Of a DNA stretch of 64,000 nt, positions 23,872 through 35,559 are shown one piece after another. This DNA comes from Brachypterus glaber (lineage: Eukaryota; Arthropoda; Insecta; Coleoptera; Kateretidae). The position numbers and the translations under genes are program-made. Numbering within the stretch: the first letter of the stretch is position 1; every line of letters begins with the position of its first letter. The stretch is from the NCBI GenBank assembly GCA_958510825.1, contig OY294047.1, positions 36,739,747 to 36,803,746 of the forward strand, in the 5' to 3' direction. The notes beneath the pieces are model-generated. The model searched no databases and was not told the origin of the DNA. It saw only the letters and a program-made list of their open reading frames with translations.

Positions 23872-26176
23872 TGTAGCAGTTATGACTGCCACTGTTTTTA
23901 AAGATTACCTGATCTGTGTCACGTAATCATACGATGTTACCATTTTTTCAGAAGTTAGTATTTCTTTCTATTTGCACATATAAGATTGAGTACAGACTTA
24001 TTGTATGGTCTTGTGGAAGTCTTGCGATGGTCCTTGATTCCATTTGCTGGGTCATTTTTCTTTTATTACAGAATTTGTCTTATTTTTGGTGTTTACTTTT
24101 GATAGCCTAAAATATAATAACAAACGTCTAGTAATCTACTACATTCAGTACTTGAGTTAGCTACTGATGTTTTTCAGCTAGTCTTACCTTTTTAATCACA
24201 GCTAAAGCTTCTGGAAGTCGGATAAAATCATTATCAAAGATTGTTTACCTAATTTTGAGGTTAGTTTTACTTCTACCCGCATTCAGGTATACAGTATGCA
24301 TTGCATGGTCAGCTGATGACTTCAAGTTGGTTTATTTTCGTCGTATCATTTCTTAAACCATATGAAACGATTGTTAGATGTATGGCTAGGCATTTTAAAC
24401 TTATTTAGAGTATTCTTTTTCTTTATTTTCAAGTATTATGGGGATTATGAATAGATGTTTTTTGTGTTGCCTACCCTCAAAATCGATTTGTTGTTCGTAG
24501 TTCCAAGTTTCGCCACGGGGGGAGTTTTGTACCTTGCCGGAGTTGAAGGGAGTGGCGTTCTTTTTCAAAACGACAAGCAATGGCGTTCAGGTCGTAAAAT
24601 CAGAATCTGATTTTTGTGAAACCATCCGTGGTTTATGTTTGTGTAAAAATGTTGCAATAAGTTTGTAATGAAGTGTAGTATAATCCTACGTAATTAGTTC
24701 AAGCAGTTTTAATGGAAATTCCACAATATTCATCTTTCAAAGTAAGTCGCTTTTTGGTTACCTAAGTTACAAGTGTTTAACACGTTGTTTTCTTTATTTT
24801 CATTAGAGGCGTACAGATGAAGGCTTCAGGCTGCAGAGTATTCTAGTATTCAGCACTTACTGCTCCAATTAATTCAGTTTTGGACTGGGTAAGTTTATTT
24901 TAAATCTAATTACGGATTTCGATTTTTCATATCGATGGCTGAGTTCTAAAGTCGCTGTTCTTTCTTTCTAGATTGTTGGTGAAGCTTTTCCATTTCTGTT
25001 CTAACGTTCTTCGAATGTTTTGACGATACCTCTATCCCAAATTTTATGAATATTGTTGGTGAAGCTTTTATATTTTACAACGTTACCGTTATCTCAAATT
25101 TTACGAGTATCGATGGCGAAGCTTTCCATTTCAACTTTAACTTCAATTTTCATTGAGGTGTTCTTCAATTTTCCACATTAGTTTTCAAGAGTTTTCAAGA
25201 TTTTTCAAGATGTTCAGTAAATTGCAGTACCGTTTTTAAGCCAAGAGGTTTACAAACGTTTCAATGGATCCTCAAGCGTTTGAGTTTCAAACGTGTTCAA
25301 ATTTGTAAGGAGTTCTCAAGGCAAGGACAAGGAAATGTTCTGCACAGTGACGTACATCATCAGGGAGTGGGACAACGTATTTGGTCGTTCCAGGGACAAC
25401 TTTAATTAACAGGTTTTTATAGTTTTAGTGTAAATAATGAAAATGCGGTTTACTATATTTATTTTTGGTAAAATATCCAAGTTCTCAAATTTTAATATTT
25501 ATTAAGGTGCTCTATTTTATTATGAATATTCTAGGTTGGTTTGTAAACAAAGTTGCAACTTTGGGCCGTACGCCTAGATTACTATTTTTCACTTATTAAC
25601 ACATACCTTATATTACTGTTTTTATTTAGGTTATTCACCATAATAATTTTGGTATACATATTTTAACATTTTTGCAATAGGGTAATTCACCACATTTTTT
25701 TTTTATATTTCGCAATGGGGTCTTTTCACCATACTTTTGGTAATTTATAATTTTATTTTAATTAATATGATTAATTAAAGTTGTCTACTTGTCATTTTAA
25801 ATAAACATTGTAACAGCACATATTTGAGTTTTTGTTTAAATTATAATCAACACAAGATATACAAATCTATTCAAATCATAGTTATTTTTCAGGTTTATAC
25901 ATGCTGTAAAAGATAATTAATATTCTAGTACATTATTTTTTATGTGTTTGAATCTTAACACATAAACTGCCAAGCACATGTATGTTTACAAGATTCTGGC
26001 GCCCAAGGTGTTAAACTAAGCTTATTATCATAATTTTTAATCCATGAACCCCTGTGCCCGTACTGATGCCAGTTAGCCGATCGCAACCGTACATTTTCTT
26101 TTCTATAATAAGTAACCAGGGCAGCGCCTGATAATTTTTTAGTTTTTACTTATTCTAGACAGGAAAACGCGGTACA
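23872..26176 (+). repeat. 3' long terminal repeat (2305 bp)
   Basis: Same length and ends as the 5' LTR, and no difference was found in the segments compared by eye. It is followed by the ATAT target duplication. Confidence 0.95.
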
Positions 26177-26343
26177 ATATCCGTAATTAAAATTAAACAT
26201 AGACTGAAAAAAAGATCAAAACAAATGAATATCGAATGTTCTTAAAAAGCACCCCAGGATTTTTTTTGCTTTGGTTATTATCAGGGTATGTCCCCCAAAT
26301 CAATTTCTAAAAAAAAACGAAGATCGGTTACACTCCTGATTAA

Positions 26344-27817
26344 CCCTCCATTAACCAGGTGGAAAAAAATAACGTTATTAACCACGTGGGGTTTATTAAA
26401 CCCCAATATAAAATACACGGAGAAAAATAACAAACACCATTTATTTCAATAAAAAATTTTGTATGCTAATTAAATATATAATAAACTTTTAACATAAGCA
26501 GCTTTCACATAAAGGTTTCAAGTAATCCTTACAAACATCTCAGTCAAAAAAATTACCCCCAGGGAGTTTCCAGGCAGCTCCCACAATAAGCTTCGATGGG
26601 ATGTCTCATATTCGGCCCCTGGGAGCTTTCAGCGAATGCGAAATGTCTGCATTAACCCTAAAGAGCTTTCGGGTCGCTAGTCCCATAAGACTCCCATAAT
26701 GTGCCTTTAAGACCCATCATATGACTATAGAACTATATGTCAATAAGCCTCTATTTGCTGGATTTACCCCCAAATGAATAAATAATGTTAGTCAGCCAGC
26801 AACAAATATGTCTGCATTAACCCTAAAGAGCTTTCGGGTCGCTAGTCCCATAAGACTCCCATAATGTGCCTTTAAGACCCATCATATGACTATAGAACTC
26901 CTATATGTCAATAAGCCTCCATTTGCTGGATTTACCCCCAAATGAATAAATAATGTTAGTCAGCCAGCAACAAATATGTCTGCATTAACCCTAAAGAGCT
27001 TTCGGGTCGCTAGTCCCATAAGACTCCCATAATGTACCTTTAAGACCCATCATATGACTATAAAACTCCTATATGACAATAAGCCTCCATTTGCTGGATT
27101 TACCCCCAAATGAATAAATAATGTTAGTCAGCCAGCAACAAATATGTCTGCATTAACCCTAAAGAGCTTTCGGGTCGCTAGTCCCATAAGACTCCCATAA
27201 TGTACCTTTAAGACCCATCATATGACTATAAAACTCCTATATGTCAATAAGCCTCCATTTGCTGGATTTACCCCCAAATGAATAAATAATGTTAGTCAGC
27301 CAGCAACAAATATGTCTGCATTAACCCTAAAGAGCTTTCGGGTCGCTAGTCCCATAAGACTCCCATAATGTGCCTTTAAGACCCATCATATGACTATAGA
27401 ACTCCTATATGTCAATAAGCCTCCATTTGCTGGATTTACCCCCAAATGAATAAATAATGTTAGTCAGCCAGCAAAAAATATTTTTCTGGCTGAAATAAGT
27501 TTCAGCTAGCAAGATATGCATAAAATAGTAACTTGATAATACATTATAAGCAATATCTAGCATATTTTAACTTAAAAAAATTGTAAAATGTTAAAATAAA
27601 TTTGGGACGCCATTAATCATGTGGGGTCCCACAGACTTTCACTCACTCTTATTTCGCAACGGTTTTTCTCACAACTGAAATCAATACACGGAATGAGCCT
27701 TTGAAGTGTTTTAGGAAGATAGTGGAGCGGACGAGCCCAAAGAATTAGACTAAATGTGTTTTTTGTTTACAATAAACTCATTGGGGTTTGTCAGACCCCC
27801 ATCTGGTTAACGGAGGG
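26344..27817. mobile_element. piggyBac-like non-autonomous element
   Basis: TTAA flanks both ends (26340-26343 and 27818-27821). The inverted termini are CCCTCCATTAACCAGGTGG and its near-complement (CCATCTGGTTAACGGAGGG). TTAA duplications and a CCC start are the piggyBac signature. The interior is a five-unit satellite array instead of a transposase. It is inserted in the right arm of the palindromic host element, and the opposite arm at 14388 shows the empty site. Confidence 0.8.
26643..27479 (+). repeat. Five-unit 168-bp tandem array
   Basis: Units start with ATGTCTGCATTAACCC at 26643, 26808, 26976, 27144 and 27312. Four steps measure 165, 168, 168 and 168 bases. Units differ by only a few substitutions. 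Each ends in GTTAGTCAGCCAGCAA. The array is internal to the piggyBac-like element. Confidence 0.92.
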
Positions 27818-27860
27818 TTAAAAGTTAGTCCAAGCAGGTTTAAAGTCCAAAGTTAAAGCA

Positions 27861-28193
27861 AAAATGTAATTTTACTCTATTTTTTCTTTCGTAAATCTGG
27901 TGCCGATAGCCGGCACGTTATTGGAACCGGAAAATTTTTATTCAATGTACGCTACGTATACGCGTAACAGCGTATAGAGTACACGTAGTATCACTGATAC
28001 TGTATCAGATTAACCCTAAAGCTAGTTAAGCCCCTAAGGAGTCATTTTACAAACTATGTTTGTTTATCCGATTTTTTTGACAGAATTAGGTACTAGGGTG
28101 CTTTAATATGACGTTTTCTGTCAAGAACCAATCCTCTTAATTTTGTAACATATTTCTGAATGTTACTGTATTATAACAATATCACTGTCATAG
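27861..28193. other. No gene recognised
   Basis: Short AT-rich spacer. A small palindrome around GTGCCGATAGCCGGCAC lies at about 27900. Nothing else was seen. Confidence 0.4.
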
Positions 28194-28435
28194 ACTGATA
28201 AAAAGGATTTATTTGGACATGGCCAATTAAATTATTTGGCTATGAGTAACAAATTTTATTCGAGTCAAATAAATATTTAGTTCGTGTAAACAAATATTTT
28301 AATTTCAAAATGATTTATTAATGGGAACAAATTAGTTTATTTGACAGAAATAACATTTATTTCTCACAACCAAATAATTCAATTGGCCATATCCAACCAA
28401 ATATTTTGTTGACACAAATAAGCTGTTTTATCAGT
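28194..28435. repeat. Foldback MITE, ACTGATAAAA ends
   Basis: The 242-bp sequence folds on itself. ACTGATAAAA is at both ends in inverted orientation, and the TGGCCAATTRAATTATTTGG block at 28222 is mirrored near 28375. There is no ORF and no clear target duplication. Confidence 0.75.
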
Positions 28436-29170
28436 GTATTATGACTTATGCATAATAAATACGCAACTTGTAAAACTTTCGACTTACTCAATTAACTTTT
28501 ATCATGATAAAGTTGCAACTTTAAAAGTCCAATTAAAGGCCTTATTCTTAAACACGAAACAAGAAGTCAAAGTAGGACGAGAAAATAATTTCTAAATTTT
28601 CAAGAAAAACATAAATACTTAAATAAAAAGCATTCTTCTAATACTACGGATGTTTCCAAAAAGTTTATCGATAAAGTTTTATGGACTTTTTCTAAAATAG
28701 AATTGAAACATTTATAGAAGTTTGAAGTTACTTTAATTCGGATAGGTAAAGCCCTCTAGAGGGCTCTAGGTTTTAAATAGTAGAAAGTTAGTTTTTTACA
28801 ACTGGAAAAAAGTACATTTAAATCCTCTAACACAAGGGGGCTAAGGGCCAAATATCACATTTACCTGTGATATTACATAATAATTTGTGAAATTATTTCG
28901 TATTTTTAAAATATTATAATACATACGTCTTTGTAATTTTAAATGTTTTTTTTTTGTGAAAAGCTAAAACATTTGTATTTTTTTTGTAAAATGTATTTTC
29001 GCAAAATTTCGAAAATCCACAATAATATTGCGTGTTTATTAAACTTACTTTTGATTTTACAATATAACAATATAAAATCGCTGCAATAATGTTAGTATTT
29101 TTTTTTGTAAAAATAATAAAAGTCCAAACGTTTTTTTCAGTGTTTGAGCTTTTGCATTTTAGGTGATGAT
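28436..29170. other. No gene recognised
   Basis: AT-rich. It contains only a 16-bp palindrome AGCCCTCTAGAGGGCT (about 28751) and a K/N-rich chance ORF on the minus strand. Confidence 0.4.
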
Positions 29171-30774
29171 TACTAATCGGCATAAACTCATTTATGACTC
29201 ATCAACGTTGAAAATAAACACAGAAACATAGGCTGACGAAATAATTTTGCCGAATTATGAGGGAAGTTTTTATAAAGGTCACTAAATCGAAACATTTGAC
29301 GACTAATTTGTTACACACAACCATATTGACATACATATTAACTATAAATATGTATATATACACGGTGTATTTGAAATAGGGTCGGAAATTTTAACAGGTG
29401 ATTCTACATGATAAAATATGACAAAAAGTTCCTATAAACATATGTCTAAAAATGCGTCATAAGGGAGCTACGTCCCTTTGAAATTGGCTAAAAAAATCGG
29501 TTTTAATTTAATAACTCAGGAACCCTTTGAGATATGTTAACGAGGTTTTGTACGTGAATTAATCCTAATAAGGTCCATCTTTGTATGTCATTTTCACGTA
29601 CTTATTTAAACCAGGGGTTTGCGAAACGGGGGGGCTTTATCAGTTTTTTGTCCCAAACTTTTTTCTGTGTAACTTTTTTGCAATTTTATTTTTGAAATAT
29701 GATTCCTCAGGTCAAAATACATAAAAAAGGTACTCTTGTTGTAATACTGTAGGATTAACCGTTTTCGAGAAAAATTCATTTGAAGGTGAAATCTCACGGA
29801 TCGAGGACGAAAAATTAAATACTTAAATGTAGAAAACCAAAATTTTAATGATGCAATGTTATTCTACATCAAAAACTAAGAAAAAAAGTTTCCATACATG
29901 TAGGTCGAAAAAACACTTAAAGCTACCATAGCCCTTTAAAAATGGTGCATATTTAGGAGACCATAGCTCCATTAGGATTGATTTTTGGAAGTACCTGTAT
30001 ATGAGTTTTTTTTTTTAGTTTTTAATGTACATTCGCCCTGCATCATTAAAATTTTGGTTTTCAACATTTTAGTATTGAATTTTTCGTCCTCGAACCGTGG
30101 AATTTAACCTTCAAATGAATTTTTCTCGAAAACGGTTAATCCTACAGTATTACAACAAGAGTATCTTTTTTATGTATTTTGACCTGAGAAATCATATTTC
30201 AAAAATAAAATTGCAAAAAAGTTACACAGAAAAAAGTATGGGACAAAAAACTGATAAGCCCCCCCCGTTTCGCACACCCCTGGTTGAAATAAGTACATGA
30301 AAATAACACATAAAAACGGGCCTTGGTAGGATTAGTTGAAGTGCAAAACCTCATTGATATATCTCAAAGGGTTCCTGAGTTATTAAATAAAAACCGATTT
30401 TTTTAGCCACTTTCAAAGGGGCGTAGCTCCCTTATGACGCATTTTTAGACATATGTTTATAGGAGCTTTTTGTCATATTTTATGATGTAGAATCATCTGT
30501 TAAAATTTCCGACGCTATTTCAAATACACCTTGTATATATATATATATATCGGTGTTTTTCAAAGAAAAAACCGTTATTCGATTTTTATCTTTTAAGAAT
30601 ACGAAAGTTTTTAATTTTTATTTATCGATAATTTTTTTCCCACCTAACTCGTTTAAATGGAATCACTAAAAAAATCAAGATAAAAAGAAATAAAAATGTA
30701 AATATTTAAAACCTCGCGTCAACGCTAGAATCGACGCGGCGCCTATGAGAGCACTGCAAATTCGCCGATGACTG
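29171..30774 (-). mobile_element. hAT-like element, family A, copy 2, with nested insertion
   Basis: Perfect 8-bp duplications GTGATGAT flank it (29163-29170 and 30775-30782). On the minus strand it starts CAGTCATCGGCGAATTTGC and ends near GCCGATTAGTA, giving an imperfect terminal repeat. The body matches 42394-42882 but is interrupted at a TA-rich point by a 1173-bp foldback (29361-30533). Confidence 0.8.
29361..30533. mobile_element. TA-flanked giant foldback element
   Basis: Ends CACGGTGTATTTGAAATAG and CAAGGTGTATTTGAAATAG are inverted, with TA on both outer sides. The two arms pair over most of the ~585 bases each, with the centre near 29947. Mirror-image ORFs at 29606-29797 and 30097-30300 arise simply because the arms are copies. 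The AGGTGATTCTAC subterminal motif is shared with the element at 44976. Tc1/mariner-type mobilisation is inferred from the TA. Confidence 0.82.
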
Positions 30775-30879
30775 GTGATGATTTGCCATTTCCCTAGATT
30801 TTAATTAATGTTTTCACTCTTATTCTTAACAGAAAAGGCCACATTAAGGTATTCTATTAGAGATCGCCTTGCCACCATA

Positions 30880-31583
30880 CCGTGCGGTCCAAGAGTCACC
30901 CCCCCCCTCTTAACTTTTGAACGAGTTGAGATATCGACTTTAAATTTGAAACACTTAAATAAAACAATCCAAACTATTTTTTCGCATATATTTGATATTT
31001 TTAACTCTTTAAATGTGGACAGGGGGCATGGGGAGACATTTCTTTTAAATGGAAAGGGGGGTCGTGCGATACATCATTATAAAGCGTATTAAATTCTCTA
31101 TTTAACTATATATTCTTTAATTCTTTTAACTTTTTTTAACGTTTTAATTTTTTGCTAAAAAATGCGACTTTTTAAGATTTTTTTATAAATTTTTATTTAT
31201 ATCAATTAAAATTAGTTTAAAAGTATAATTTACGTTTTTGCACTATAAAATAATTTTTCAAAAATTGTTTGATTTTTTTAAATAAATTTTTACGAAAATA
31301 CCCATTTTTAACCTTATTTTAAATCCCCGAAAAATATTTAGAAATATTAAAAAAAAAGTTTTAAACAGAAATTTTCGTTTGGACTTTAAAATGATGTCAC
31401 ACGACCCCCGTTTCTATTAACAAAAATCCCCCCATGCCCCCCTGCCCACATTTTAAGAGCTGAAAACATCAAATATATCCAAAAAGATAGTTTGCGTTGT
31501 CTTATTTAAATATTCCAAATTTAAAGTCGATATCTCAACTTCTTCAAAAGTTAAGATGGGGGGGAGACATTTGGACCGCGCAG
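30880..31583. mobile_element. TA-flanked foldback, family B, copy 2
   Basis: The ends match GTGCGGTCCAANAGTCACCC and its complement, followed by C/G runs, with TA at 30878-30879 and 31584-31585. Arms are diverged but pair throughout. Confidence 0.75.
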
Positions 31584-32262
31584 TATAATTTTTTTTTAAA
31601 CTGTGTCTCACACTCTGAATTTAAGCAAGATATTTAAATTCAAAAAAATTTGTAGGGCTAAATGTATTTAGCAATTTTTTTAAATTTTGCCAAACCAGTT
31701 AAATGTGTGAACACTGCATTTACAATTTAGTTTGCAATAAAATTTGTAAGTGATCCTTAAGATTTTGATATGAAATGAAAATTCCCACTAACGATACATT
31801 TAAAAGCACTTTATATACGTTATTAATCCAAGAGGATCATTCACTAAACCCTTCATCACCTACGTATTTAAAAATAAACATTTGAGTTAAACAGATTTTC
31901 ATTCGCTTCTTAAAAAAGTGGCTCAACGACATATTTATGGTTATCTTTTTTTGTGTTCTTTTTCTTTTCGTATTTTTTCATGTTGGTATTCTACATGTGT
32001 ATTTTTATGAATTAGATTTATTAGGGTAATATAAATTCTTTATCATTAGCGGTATTGAAAATAGCTGTCATTCTTAAAATAAGTTGGTATTAGTAACTTG
32101 TTAAAATACACTACAAAACATCTTTATGAATTAGTAATTACATTCCTATTTATAAAACTACATAAAGTTGAATTTTTATGTGACGACACCCTAGTCCTAG
32201 ATCTGAAAAGTAACTCACGGTGTATGGGAATGAAGATTTAATCCAACTTTCAAATAACCCAA
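31584..32262. other. No gene recognised
   Basis: AT-rich spacer with only very short ORFs and no visible repeat structure. Confidence 0.4.
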
Positions 32263-33316
32263 ATATTACACAAGCCCACAAAAAAAAAATTGTGAGTCTA
32301 GGATTCCAATATGATATTCCTATGTATTTTTTCCCGCTGAAACCGAATCCGTAACCCGTTTAACCCCTACACGTCAGGATTTTGACATAACCTCAAAAAA
32401 CACCCGAAAAACTACTGAAACCGCTAAAATCATCTACTCCATACCACTTTGACCCCCTTCATCCAAATTCGTAATTTCGTAACCCCATAATCCCCTCACC
32501 TCGAAATACCATTACTCCATAACCTCAAAACCCCGTAACCTCATTAAGTAGAAAAATCTGGTTCGGGAAAACAGAACAATTACGTGAAATTTTCTTGTAG
32601 AATATAGTTATGAATAAGTTACTGCATAAACCTAAAATTCCATCACACCTTCTAATCCCTTCACTCCGTAACCCCATATATTATAACCTCGTAACCCCAT
32701 CATCCTATTCTGTGGAGAAATCCGGTTCTCAAAATCATAAGAGTTTTGTGAGTGAAGTCATGAGTCAAGGTCTACTTCATTATTTTTTTAACCGGACTTC
32801 TCCACAGAATAGGATAACGGGATTAAGGGGATATAGTATATGGGGTTACGAAGTGATGGGATTTTGAGGTTATGGTGTTGGGGGATTTTGGGGTTATAGA
32901 GTTACTTACCTATGACTATGTTCCACAAAAAAAAAAACTGAAGAATGTTTTCTGTTTTCCCAAACTAGATTTTTCTACTTAATGAGGTTACGGGGTTTGG
33001 AGGTTATGCGGCTATGGTATTATGAGGTTAGGGGATTATGGGTTTCTGGGGTTTTAAAATTAGCAATTTGGGGACAGGGGGGTGACAGTGGTATGGCATA
33101 GATGTATTTTGACGTTTAGTTAGATAACTCGTTATATGTAGTTATATAATTCTTTAACTTAGTAATATTTTTGTTAGATATTGTTTTTTTCTTAGGGTTA
33201 GATGTAAGAATAGACTTACGTGCTCTGGGCAGTAGTCTGGGGTGTGTAAGAACTAAATCTCGCCCTGTATTTAAATATTGTACAAGTATAATACTGTATT
33301 TTAATCAATAAAGTCC

Positions 33317-33349
<33 letters not shown>

Positions 33350-33518
33350 TTAGAGGTTTCAGTAGTTTTTCGGGTGTTTTTTGAGGTATGTCAAAATCCT
33401 GACGTGTAGGGGTTAAACCGGTTGCGGTATCAGTTTCAGCGGGAAAAAATACATAGGAATATCATATTCGAATCCAAGACTCAGAAAAAAAACTTTTTTT
33501 GTGGGCCTGTGTTATTAA
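32263..33518. repeat. Long palindromic element
   Basis: Left arm from 32263 pairs with the right arm ending at 33518. Landmarks are ATATGATATTCCTATGTATT and its near-complement, and CCCCTACACGTCAGGATTTT and its complement. The inner arms contain repeated CCCCNTAACCTC-like words and a clean hairpin around TATTCTGTGGAGAA (32704 and 32800). The right arm is interrupted by a non-LTR insertion near 33110-33347. Confidence 0.8.
33110..33347 (+). mobile_element. 3' end of a non-LTR element with (ATT)n tail
   Basis: This segment is absent from the opposite palindrome arm. It ends in AATAAAGTCCTTT followed by nine ATT units (about 33319-33347), as LINE or SINE insertions with microsatellite tails do. 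There is no coding sequence. The family is unknown. Confidence 0.5.
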
Positions 33519-33598
33519 TAAGGTTTTTTGACTGTATACCACAATGTTGAATATAGGTTAAATTTTGTATATTGGTATAAAATATAAATATAAAAATA

Positions 33599-33646
33599 GC
33601 AGCCTAGCGCTTTCGGCACCATGCTGGTACCATCCTCAGGGCAGGC
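33599..33646 (-). ncRNA. Degenerate hammerhead-ribozyme-like motif
   Basis: On the minus strand CTGAGGA (33633-33639) is followed by an extra T and a 6-bp stem GGTACC/GGTGCC. Then come GAAA, the palindrome AGCGCT as a minimal stem III, and GGC able to pair with the upstream GCC as stem I. The layout follows a type I hammerhead, but the unpaired T beside stem II and the short stem I break the consensus. Its inverted sister at 34548 has lost the loop side. Confidence 0.4.
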
Positions 33647-33689
33647 CTTGTTAGGGTCAGCCTATAAAGTAAAATACGGTCACATTATA

Positions 33690-34400
33690 CAGTGCGGTCC
33701 AAAAGTCACCCCCCCCCTCTTAACTTTTGAACGAGTTGAGATATCGATTTCAAATTTAGAACTCTTAAATAAGACAACTTAAACTATGTTTAAGCATATA
33801 TTTGATACTTTTATCTATTAAAATGTGAGCAGGGGGGCATGGGGGGAAATTTTTTAAATGGAAAGGGGGGTCGTGTGATACATCATTTTAAAGCCTTTAA
33901 AATTCTCTATATAACCATACATTTTTAAAAATTTTAAACATGTTTTTTTAAGGTTTTTTGTGCTAAAAAAATAAATTTTTAAGTTTTTTTTGTTAATTTT
34001 TATTTATGTCAACTAAAATTAGTTTAAAAGTATAATTTACTTATTTTCATAATGAAATTAGGCATTTTTAAAAAAAATTTTGGATTTTTTAGAGAAATTT
34101 TGACAAAAATACCCATTTTCAAACCTATTTTAAACCCAAAAAAAAAATGTTTAAAAAAAATAAAAAAATTACAGTTAGATGGAGAATTTTATAATCTTTA
34201 AAATGATGTAATCCACGACCCACCTTTCCATTTAAAAAAATGTCGCCCCATGCCCCCCTGCCCACATTTTAAGATCTAAAAGTATCAAATATATAAAAAA
34301 AGATAGTTTAAGTTGTCTTATTTAAGAGTTATAAATTTGAAGTCGATATCTAAACTCGTTCAAAAGTTAAGAGGGGGGGGGGTGACTTTTAGAACACTCT
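33690..34400. mobile_element. TA-flanked foldback, family B, copy 3
   Basis: The left end CAGTGCGGTCCAAAAGTCAC is intact and preceded by TA. The right end is diverged (ACTTTTAGAACACTCT). Arms pair along their length and share GGGCATGGGG and G/C runs with the other copies. Confidence 0.7.
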
Positions 34401-34452
34401 ATATAACATTTAAACAGTGTACGAATCACAATTAAAATAAAAAAATAAAATA

Positions 34453-34500
34453 ATTTAGGAACTAGTTCCGACATTTGAATGTCGGAACTAGTTCCTAAAT
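34453..34500. repeat. Perfect 23-bp-arm hairpin
   Basis: ATTTAGGAACTAGTTCCGAC continues to ATT, then a 2-base loop and a perfect inverted copy. The arm contains its own AACTAGTT palindrome. Confidence 0.85.
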
Positions 34501-34650
34501 GATTTTACTGTATAGATAAAAGTAGTCTGACCCTAACAAGGCCTGCCCTGAGGATGGTACCAGTAGGTTGCTAATTTTATATTTATATTTTATACCAATA
34601 TACAAAATTTAACCTATATCCAAATATTATTGTATAGCTATATTCTACGA

Positions 34651-35559
34651 AGAATTAAAGTGGTCTACAAAAAAAATCTTCTCCAAGGACTAAACCTATC
34701 ATGCCTTAAGTCTTTTTAGGTGCTAAAACCGAATTTTAAATTAAAAAAACTTACTACAGCGTAGATTTCGAGTAAATCCCGGATTTTATTAGACATCGGT
34801 TATACGAGCCCAAAAAACTAAACTTTTTAGATTCATCTGAGGACAAATTTAACTTGTGGGCTAGGGTGTGGGGATTACGTAAATGCCAATTTTTAAAAAA
34901 ATATTTCAGGAGGCACCGAGCAAAATAGTGTTGGTTTTAATTATATGCTTATCGTTATCGCTCATAACTTGGGCATTTTTTAAGATTCATTAACTTTTTG
35001 TCTTTTCCCAAGCTTTAGAGTTCTACAGTTTTAATGCATTCATCAAAATCCAGTGATGGGCCAAGGGCGGGCGGTCAGAGGCGATATTAACTCGAAAAGC
35101 AGGTTACGCCTCTTAGTCAAAACCTCCATAGTTTTTTATATGTAACCATTTGAAAATGACCGAACGCGTCATAGTGTTTTAAGAATAAAAAATTAATCGT
35201 TTTTTTCAAGATTTTGGCTTTTGTACCCTTAACCCCTTAATATAGTGGATCTTGAACTCCATGATTGTTCTCGTGATGATTAGGCAATTGTACATTGTAC
35301 AATATTGTACAATATTACATTGTCAATATACAAGGATTTTGTCTACGAAATTATCTCTTTGTCTCTTAGACCACTTGGATCATAATATTTTTTTTAGAAC
35401 GTATTAATTTTTATGATGCTAAACAAAGTGTCAAGCCCATTCTTATAAAAAAATATGTATTGCACACTTCGCACCAAGATTTTTTGCAGTGTAGCCATGT
35501 TTATACCAAAAATAAGTCAAGACTTGTTGATTATTCAGGGCTCACCGTTCCCACTGAAA
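34651..35559. other. No gene recognised
   Basis: AT-rich, with overlapping short palindromes of TTGTACAAT type near 35290. Nothing else was seen. Confidence 0.4.

Larger units (their letters stand above)
15009..26176 (+). mobile_element. Ty3/Gypsy LTR retrotransposon, apparently full length
   Basis: The order is LTR, primer-binding site, leader, gag, pol (protease, reverse transcriptase, RNase H, integrase), 3' noncoding and LTR, which is the Gypsy order. The 4-bp duplication ATAT flanks it (15005-15008 and 26177-26180). The two LTRs are the same length and looked identical by eye. Both ORFs are unbroken, so insertion looks recent. There is no env-like ORF. The LTRs make up about 41% of the element, unusually long for Gypsy. 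Confidence 0.95.
14340..27860. repeat. Palindromic host element split by two transposons
   Basis: The segment 14340-14560 matches, inverted, 26177-26340 plus 27818-27860. Landmarks are TTTAAGGAAATG and its complement, CCCCAAATCAATTTCTAAAA and its complement, and AAAGTTAGTCCAAGC with its complement. An inner arm pair lies at 14568-14620 and 14935-14985. The right arm is interrupted by the Gypsy element and by a piggyBac-like element. Removing both restores a continuous arm. Confidence 0.8.
33536..34650. repeat. Inverted pair of hammerhead-motif repeat copies
   Basis: About 145 bases at 33536-33680 recur inverted at 34527-34650. Shared landmarks are GACCCTAACAAGGCCTGCC and the ATACCAATATACAAAATTTA block. 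The right copy lacks about 17 bases in the middle of the hammerhead-like motif. A family B foldback and a small hairpin sit between the two copies. Confidence 0.75.

Noticed and set aside
26643..27479. CRISPR-like regular array
   Set aside because: Units are 168 bp and repeated throughout with no unique spacers; it is a satellite inside a transposon in a eukaryotic sequence.
29606..30300. Two similar ~65-codon ORFs on opposite strands
   Set aside because: They are mirror images produced by the two arms of one palindrome and have no domain.
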